Below, piece by piece: positions 59,075-64,000 of a stretch of DNA of 64,000 bases. Source of the stretch: Pedococcus badiiscoriae (lineage in GTDB: Bacteria; Actinomycetota; Actinomycetes; Actinomycetales; Dermatophilaceae); assembly GCF_013408925.1 (NCBI RefSeq), contig NZ_JACCAB010000001.1, forward strand, positions 2,666,001 through 2,730,000, read 5' to 3'. The stretch's first letter is position 1. Every line of letters begins with the position of its first letter. A program made the position numbers and the translations under genes. Under the pieces are notes generated by a model that did not search any database, had not been told where the DNA came from, and saw nothing but the letters and a program-made list of their open reading frames with translations.

Positions 59075-59176
59075 CCACGTCGTACCGCGTGTTCTGCGCT
59101 CCTGCGCGCGCGGCGTCAGGCGCGCGGGGTACCGTGGGTGCTTCGGCTACCGGCTATCGAGCAGTGAGGAGGCGTC

Positions 59177-59476
59177 ATGATTCTGCTTCGTCGTGAACTT
59201 GGTGACGTGCTCCGTGAGCAGCGCCAGTCGCAAGGACGCACCCTGCGCGAGGTTTCGGCCGCCGCCTCGGTGTCGCTCGGCTACCTCAGTGAGGTGGAGC
59301 GCGGTGAGAAGGAGGCCTCCTCCGAACTGCTCGCATCGATCTGTGGGGCTCTGCGGCTGCCACTGTCGCAGGTGCTCGGGCAGGTGTCCGAGCGTGTCGC
59401 CGAGACCGAGGCGCTCACGGTGCCGGTGTCGCTGCCGCTTCCGGCGACTGGCCTGGTCTCCGCCTCCGCGGCCTGA
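59177..59476 (+). CDS. clgR: ClgR, transcriptional activator of clp genes
   Basis: The 99-aa XRE/Cro-type regulator has the classic N-terminal [17 protein letters not shown], the helix-turn-helix [20 protein letters not shown] (about 23-42) and a short tail ending in Ala-Ala (SASAA), the type of end by which ClgR is degraded by ClpXP in relatives. In actinobacteria ClgR activates clpP1P2, clpC and repair genes. GTGAGGAGG precedes the ATG. A 103-nt gap after cinA leaves room for its own promoter. Confidence 0.95.
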   Translation: MILLRRELGDVLREQRQSQGRTLREVSAAASVSLGYLSEVERGEKEASSELLASICGALRLPLSQVLGQVSERVAETEALTVPVSLPLPATGLVSASAA

Positions 59477-59503
59477 CCTCCTGAAGGCCTTTAGCGCCTC
59501 CGC

Positions 59504-59517
59504 CTGACGCGCGTCAG
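59504..59517. other. 14-bp palindrome between clgR and nei2
   Basis: CTGACGCGCGTCAG is fully self-complementary and sits between the convergent ends of clgR and nei2. A weak terminator or binding site. Confidence 0.45.
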
Positions 59518-59518
59518 C

Positions 59519-60406
59519 TCAGCCTCGACGCTGGCCCGTGCTTCGCGCCGTCCCCTTGCTCCCGCGCCCCGCGCTGGCGCCGAGCGGACGTTGCGGGCGA
59601 CCGTCGTCGCTCGGTCCCAGGCCGCCCTGGCAGCCCGGGCAGTAGAACATCGTGCGCTCGCGCATAGCGGGGCCGATCATCGCCACGCGGACAGTGGTTC
59701 CGCAGCGACGGCAGGGCCGACCCGAGCGTCCGTGGACGTACGACTCCTCGCCGTGGCGACGGGTACCCGTGCTGGCCTGGATGGCATGGTGTCGGGCCTG
59801 GTCGAGCAGCTGCTGCGCCCGGGTCACGAGACCCTCGAGCGCCGGGTCCGCGAGCTCGGTGACGTGGGTCCAGGGTCCGAGCCGGGAGAGGAACAGCGCC
59901 TCACTGGCCCACAGGGTCCCGAGCCCCGCGAGGTTGCGCTGGTCGAGCAACGCGGCCCCGATCGTGGTGTCCGAGCTGCGCAGGTTGGCCAGCGCTGTGG
60001 TGCGATCCCAGTCCCTCCCGAGCAGGTCCGGTCCGAGGTGGCCCACCACGGAAGCCTCCTCGGCAGTGGGGACGAGGTCGAGCATCCCGAGGCGCAGCCC
60101 CAGTGCCGTCCAGGAGTCCGTCCCCACCGCGGCGCGCAGGTCGTCGCGGCGCAGCCAGCCCGCCGTGTCACCTGGTGCCGCGACCCGCCACTGACCCTCC
60201 ATGCGCAGGTGCGAGTGCAGGGTCAGGCCGTTGTCGAAGCGATGGAGCAGGTGCTTGCCGCGGCTCACGACCTCGACCGTGGTCGACCCCCGCAGGTCCG
60301 TGGTGGCCACCGAGGGGAAGCGGAGGTCGCTCAGGACGACCACGGCGCCTGCGAGGGCCTGGTCGAGTCGTCGGGCGGTGCGCCAGACGGTGTCGCCCTC
60401 AGGCAC
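59519..60406 (-). CDS. nei2: endonuclease VIII-like DNA glycosylase (Nei2)
   Basis: The 295-aa bifunctional base-excision glycosylase removes oxidised bases. The catalytic start is MPEGDTVWR (Pro after Met removal, Glu next), H2TH region RNLAGLGTLWASEALFL, and zinc finger CRRCGTTVRV..CPGCQ (about 234-262). The tail after it is Gly/Arg-rich. It follows lhr by 30 nt on the same strand, a known actinobacterial repair pair. Confidence 0.95.
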   Translation of the reverse strand: MPEGDTVWRTARRLDQALAGAVVVLSDLRFPSVATTDLRGSTTVEVVSRGKHLLHRFDNGLTLHSHLRMEGQWRVAAPGDTAGWLRRDDLRAAVGTDSWTALGLRLGMLDLVPTAEEASVVGHLGPDLLGRDWDRTTALANLRSSDTTIGAALLDQRNLAGLGTLWASEALFLSRLGPWTHVTELADPALEGLVTRAQQLLDQARHHAIQASTGTRRHGEESYVHGRSGRPCRRCGTTVRVAMIGPAMRERTMFYCPGCQGGLGPSDDGRPQRPLGASAGRGSKGTARSTGQRRG

Positions 60407-60436
60407 GGCGGATCCGGTCGGGCGCCGTCGACGCGC

Positions 60437-63400
60437 TCATCGTCGCAGCCGCAGTCCGCGCGGGGTGGCGTGGAAGCCCGCCTTGGCCAACGCCGAGGCG
60501 AGCGGGTGGGCTGACCCCAGCACGGCTCCGCCGTCAGCCTTCTCGACGGTGAGCCGGCCGAGCGCACCTTCGCGGACGGCCAGGGCGAGGGCATCGGCAG
60601 CGCCTTGCAGCGCCTGCTCGTCGTCGGTCCAGGACAACAGCGTCTTGCCACCGCGCTCGACGTAGAGGACGAGCTCACCGTCGACCAGGACCACCAGGGC
60701 GCCTGCCTTGCGGGCCGGCTGGTGGCCACGCTTGCCGCCCGCGGACTTCGCCCCGGGCGAGCTTCCATCGGCCCCGTCATCCGGCTCGGTGGCCCGGTCC
60801 GGCCAGGGCAGGGCCGCCCCATAGGCGTTGGCCGGGTCGGTGGCTGCCAGCACCATGGCGGGAACGGCTCGGTCGGCCTCGTCGCCCACCGCCCGGGCGC
60901 CCGCGCGGAGCCGGTCGACCGAGCCCGTCGTGGAGAACTGCGAGGCGCCCAGCGACTCGACGAAGTAGCCGCGGCGGACCCGGCCCGACTCCTCGGCAGC
61001 GGCCAACACCCGGTAGACGCCGGCGAACCCGCCCGGGACGTCCTCGGCGACCACCGAGCCACGCGTGACAACGCCGTAGCGGTCGAGGAGCACCTCGGCG
61101 GTCGCGTAGGCGCGCACGGTCGCGTCCAGCTCGACCTCGGGCAGCAGCGACCACCGTCCGGCTCCCGAGGGCGGACCACTGCGGGTCGGCACGGTCGGCC
61201 GACCCAACCCCCGCTGGCCCGAGAGGGTGCCCAGCGAGCCGCGCCGACCGGCATACCTGGTGGTGCGGGGACCGGAACGGCCGCGTTTGTGGCTGGTGCG
61301 GCCGCCGGCGAGAAGGGCCCGCAGGGGGGTGAGCGTGTCGTTGGTGACCCTGCCGTCCCAGGCGAGCGCCCACAGGTCGGCCAGGAGGGACTCGTCGTCG
61401 GTGCTGCCCAGGGCATCGGCGAGGGTGCGGAAGAAGTAGGCGCCGCCCCCCGCCAGGGCGTCGACGATCGCCTGCTCACCCTCGCTCAGCCCCCGATCAG
61501 CGGGGAGAGCCAGGGTGAGGTGGGCCGTGTCCGCCAGGTGCAGCGACACCCAGCCATCGTCGCCGGGCAGGGATCCGTGGCCGCGCCACAGGACCTCGCC
61601 GCTGCTGGTCAGGTCGTCGAGCAGCGCGGGCGAGTAGTCGACGATGCGGCTCGGCAGCACGAGGCTCTCGACGGCACTCGCAGGCAGGACCGCCCCCGCC
61701 AGCTGCTCGACGGCGCGGACGAGTCCCTCGCGTCCGCGCAGGCCCCCACCCACCGACTGCCACTGCGGGAGGAACCTGGCCAGCTCGACGGCCGGGACGG
61801 GCTCGACCTCGGCGCGCAGGGCGGCCAGGGAGCGACGTCGCAGCAGGCGCAGCACCTCGGCGTCGCAGTAGTCGAGGCCGTGCAGCCCCCCGCCGTTCTC
61901 GGTGGGGAGCAGCTCACCCTCCACGACCCGACCGGAGGAGACCAGCCGTCGCAGGGCGTCCAGGGCGATGGCGGGACCGACGCCCCACCAGGCGGCCACG
62001 GCCGCGGCGGGGAAGGGGCCGTGGGTGCGGGCGTAGCGGCGCACCAGGTCACCGAGCGGATCCGGGACCGACTCGAGGAACGTCTGCGGAATGCCGACCG
62101 GCAACGAGCTGCCCAAGGCGTCACGAAGGCGACCCGCGTCCTCGATGGCGGCCCAGCGCTCCTGGCCGGCGATGCGCACGCGGATCAGCCTGCGCGCCCC
62201 CTCGAGGTCGACGAGCCAGGCGCCGATCTCGTTGCGCGCCAACGAGTCCTGTGACCTGCGGACGATCTCGTCGAGGGGCAGCGGTCCCAGCACGCGGAGC
62301 AGGTCTGCCACGTCCTCGGCGTCGCGGCAGGCGCGTTCGGGGACCAGGCGCTGCAGCTCGGACTCGGTGCGGGTGACCTGGGCCGGGTCGAGCAGGTCAC
62401 GCAGCGACAGCCCCTCGCCCCGGCCCAGCAGCTCGGCCAGCAACGTGGGGTCGAGCGCGAGGGCGGCGGCACGCTTCTCGGCCAGCGGCGAGTCGCCCTC
62501 GTAGAGGAACTGGGCGACGTAGCCGAACATCAGTGACCGCGCGAAGGGCGACGGCTGAGCCGACTCGACGTCGACGAGCGTGACCTCACGAGCCTCGATC
62601 GAGCGCATCAGGGAAGTGAGGCCGGGCACGTCGAACACGTCCTGCACGCACTCGCGGACCGTCTCCAGGACGATCGGGAACGACGCGTACTGGCTGGCGA
62701 CCTCGAGCAGCTGCGCGGCGCGCTGCCGTTGCTGCCACAGGGGTTGGCGACGGTCGGGGCGCCGACGGGGCAAGAGCAGCGCACGTGACGCGCACTCCCG
62801 GAACCGGGCGGCGAACAGCGCCGACCCGCCGATCTCGGAGGTGACGAGGTCGTGCACGTCGTCGGCCTCGAGGCGCACCAGCTCGAGCAACTCGGCCCCC
62901 ACCCCTCGGGTCCCGGCGCCCTCGTCCTCGAACTCGAGGTCGGGCAGCCGGAACACGATCCCGTCGTCGCCGTGCATCGCCTGGACGTCGACGCCGTAGC
63001 GCTCGCGCATCCGGGCCGACACGCACAGGGCCCAGGGCGCGTGCACCTGGCCTCCGAACGGTGAGTGGACCGCCACGCGCCAGTCGCCGATCTCGTCCCG
63101 GAACCGCTCGACCACGATCGTCCGGTCGTCAGGGACGTGGCGGGTGGCTTCCTGCTGCTCGGCGAGGTAGCCGAGCAGGTTGTCCGCCGCCCACTCGTCG
63201 AGACCGGCGGCCGTCACCCGGTCGCGTGCCCGGGCGGGGGAGAGCCCGACCACCTCGCGGACGAAGGCGCCGACCGCTCGACCCAGCTCGGCGGGCCGGC
63301 CCTGCTGGTCGCCCTTCCAGAACGGCAGTCGCCCGGGAAGACCCGGTGCCGGAGTGACGAGGACCTGGTCGTGGGTGATGTCCTCGATCCGCCACGTGGA

Positions 63401-64000
63401 GGTGCCCAGGGTGAACACGTCGCCGACCCGGGACTCGTAGACCATCTCCTCGTCCAGCTCGCCGACCCGCCGTCCGGCGCCCTCGCTGGAGGCGAGGAAC
63501 ACGGCATACAGCCCACGGTCGGGGATGGTGCCGCCGGAGGTGACGGCAAGGCGCTGGGCCCCCGGTCGCCCGGTCAGCACCCCGGTGACGCGGTCCCACA
63601 CGATGCGGGGCCGGAGCTCGGCGAACTCGTCACTCGGGTACCGCCCCGACAGCATGTCGAGCACCGACTCGAGGATCGACCGCGGCAGCGAGGCGAAGGG
63701 AGTGGCCTTGCGGACCACGGACTCGAGGTCGTCGACCGTCCACTCGTCGAGGGCGCACATGGCGACGATCTGCTGGGCGAGCACGTCGACCGGGTTGGCC
63801 GGGACGCGCAACGACTCGATCGCGCCCGCCCGCATGCGCTCGACGACCACCGCGGTCTGCACCAGGTCGCCGCGGAACTTGGGGAACAACACGCCCCGTG
63901 ACACCGCCCCGACCTGGTGCCCGGCGCGGCCGACCCGCTGGAGCCCCGACGCCACCGAGGGCGGTGACTCGACCTGGATGACGAGGTCGACGGCCCCCAT
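60437..64000 (-). CDS. lhr: Lhr-type DEAD/DEAH helicase, N-terminus beyond the window
   Basis: At least 1187 aa are visible. The gene runs off the right edge, so the first part (helicase motifs I-V) is missing. The left part of the protein shows motif VI (SGLQRVGRAGHQ), then the DEAD/H-associated/Lhr winged-helix and beta-barrel core (VVERFRDEIGDWRVAVHSPFGG as an example, residues split by the family's conserved GQVHAPWAL) and a long C-terminal domain up to the stop at 60437. Lhr unwinds DNA-RNA hybrids and is induced by DNA damage in mycobacteria. Confidence 0.93.
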   Translation of the reverse strand: MGAVDLVIQVESPPSVASGLQRVGRAGHQVGAVSRGVLFPKFRGDLVQTAVVVERMRAGAIESLRVPANPVDVLAQQIVAMCALDEWTVDDLESVVRKATPFASLPRSILESVLDMLSGRYPSDEFAELRPRIVWDRVTGVLTGRPGAQRLAVTSGGTIPDRGLYAVFLASSEGAGRRVGELDEEMVYESRVGDVFTLGTSTWRIEDITHDQVLVTPAPGLPGRLPFWKGDQQGRPAELGRAVGAFVREVVGLSPARARDRVTAAGLDEWAADNLLGYLAEQQEATRHVPDDRTIVVERFRDEIGDWRVAVHSPFGGQVHAPWALCVSARMRERYGVDVQAMHGDDGIVFRLPDLEFEDEGAGTRGVGAELLELVRLEADDVHDLVTSEIGGSALFAARFRECASRALLLPRRRPDRRQPLWQQRQRAAQLLEVASQYASFPIVLETVRECVQDVFDVPGLTSLMRSIEAREVTLVDVESAQPSPFARSLMFGYVAQFLYEGDSPLAEKRAAALALDPTLLAELLGRGEGLSLRDLLDPAQVTRTESELQRLVPERACRDAEDVADLLRVLGPLPLDEIVRRSQDSLARNEIGAWLVDLEGARRLIRVRIAGQERWAAIEDAGRLRDALGSSLPVGIPQTFLESVPDPLGDLVRRYARTHGPFPAAAVAAWWGVGPAIALDALRRLVSSGRVVEGELLPTENGGGLHGLDYCDAEVLRLLRRRSLAALRAEVEPVPAVELARFLPQWQSVGGGLRGREGLVRAVEQLAGAVLPASAVESLVLPSRIVDYSPALLDDLTSSGEVLWRGHGSLPGDDGWVSLHLADTAHLTLALPADRGLSEGEQAIVDALAGGGAYFFRTLADALGSTDDESLLADLWALAWDGRVTNDTLTPLRALLAGGRTSHKRGRSGPRTTRYAGRRGSLGTLSGQRGLGRPTVPTRSGPPSGAGRWSLLPEVELDATVRAYATAEVLLDRYGVVTRGSVVAEDVPGGFAGVYRVLAAAEESGRVRRGYFVESLGASQFSTTGSVDRLRAGARAVGDEADRAVPAMVLAATDPANAYGAALPWPDRATEPDDGADGSSPGAKSAGGKRGHQPARKAGALVVLVDGELVLYVERGGKTLLSWTDDEQALQGAADALALAVREGALGRLTVEKADGGAVLGSAHPLASALAKAGFHATPRGLRLRR

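Noticed and set aside
59060..59176. ClgR autoregulatory box upstream of clgR
   Set aside because: No CGC-N5-GCG dyad with the right spacer was found; GC-rich inverted repeats there do not fit. A SigE-like promoter (GAACC, then CGTG) was considered, but the match is too weak to report.

Overview
The window comes from a high-GC (roughly 70% or more) Gram-positive actinobacterium. Gene content and order (pgsA-cinA-clgR, rpsO-pnp, dapA-rnj, lhr-nei2, an ileS T-box, a SAM-IV riboswitch, SD-poor starts) point to the order Micrococcales, and the overall feel is of the Intrasporangiaceae/Dermatophilaceae. The family is inference, not proof. Almost all of the sequence is chromosomal housekeeping DNA. 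I saw no phage, IS element, CRISPR array, tRNA or rRNA.

Layout. 1-208: clpX leader with a ClgR-type dyad. 209-1483: clpX. 1541-5707 (minus): operon DUF4129 / membrane protein / MoxR / DUF58 / membrane protein. 5841-6542: C39-like protein. 6473-9148 (minus): archaeal-type valS. 9265-10005: plsC. 10051-12402 (minus): sigma-like membrane protein and a DUF4916 Nudix protein. 12447-20313 (minus): cobalamin-riboswitch operon. 20431-25977: T-box-ileS, folC, a 30-aa membrane protein and DUF4233. 25877-28914: DUF998, ndk, and a MarR/MFS pair around a perfect palindrome. 29007-33383: mreBCD-mrdA. 33432-35745: lpdA, GNAT, TfoX. 35933-38793: rpsO-pnp. 38885-41231: reductase, dapB, small membrane protein. 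41242-44281 (minus): thyA, dfrA, GNAT, azlC, azlD. 44417-46989: dapA-rnj. 47117-47224: 35-aa membrane protein. 47293-48860 (minus): SAM-IV riboswitch and class V aminotransferase. 49229-51946: ftsK. 52034-56416: accessory genes. 56449-59476: rimO-pgsA-cinA-clgR. 59519-64000 (minus): lhr-nei2, with lhr cut by the window edge.

Main result. 12447-20313 reads as one B12-controlled uptake operon. A cobalamin riboswitch with an intrinsic terminator is followed by two secreted, wall- or membrane-tethered proteins. One has an alpha/alpha-barrel region with an LAXTG-type sorting signal. The other has a DUF4430 (transcobalamin C-terminal-like) domain. These look like the two halves of animal transcobalamin/intrinsic factor split over two genes. 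A complete ECF transporter (T, fused A-A', S) follows, then a GlcD-like flavoenzyme. Apart from a 7-bp gap before the T component, successive genes overlap, so the unit looks translationally coupled.

Window-wide signals. (1) The non-palindromic octamer GTATGCCG/CGGCATAC occurs 39 times by my scan, against about 2 expected by a rough hand estimate. It is split evenly between strands and forces the otherwise rare TAT and GCA codons. (2) At least 14 genes carry a TANNNT -10 box exactly 6-7 nt before the start codon and little or no SD, the layout of leaderless mRNAs. (3) ClgR is encoded at 59177, and a dyad fitting the core of its operator lies upstream of clpX.
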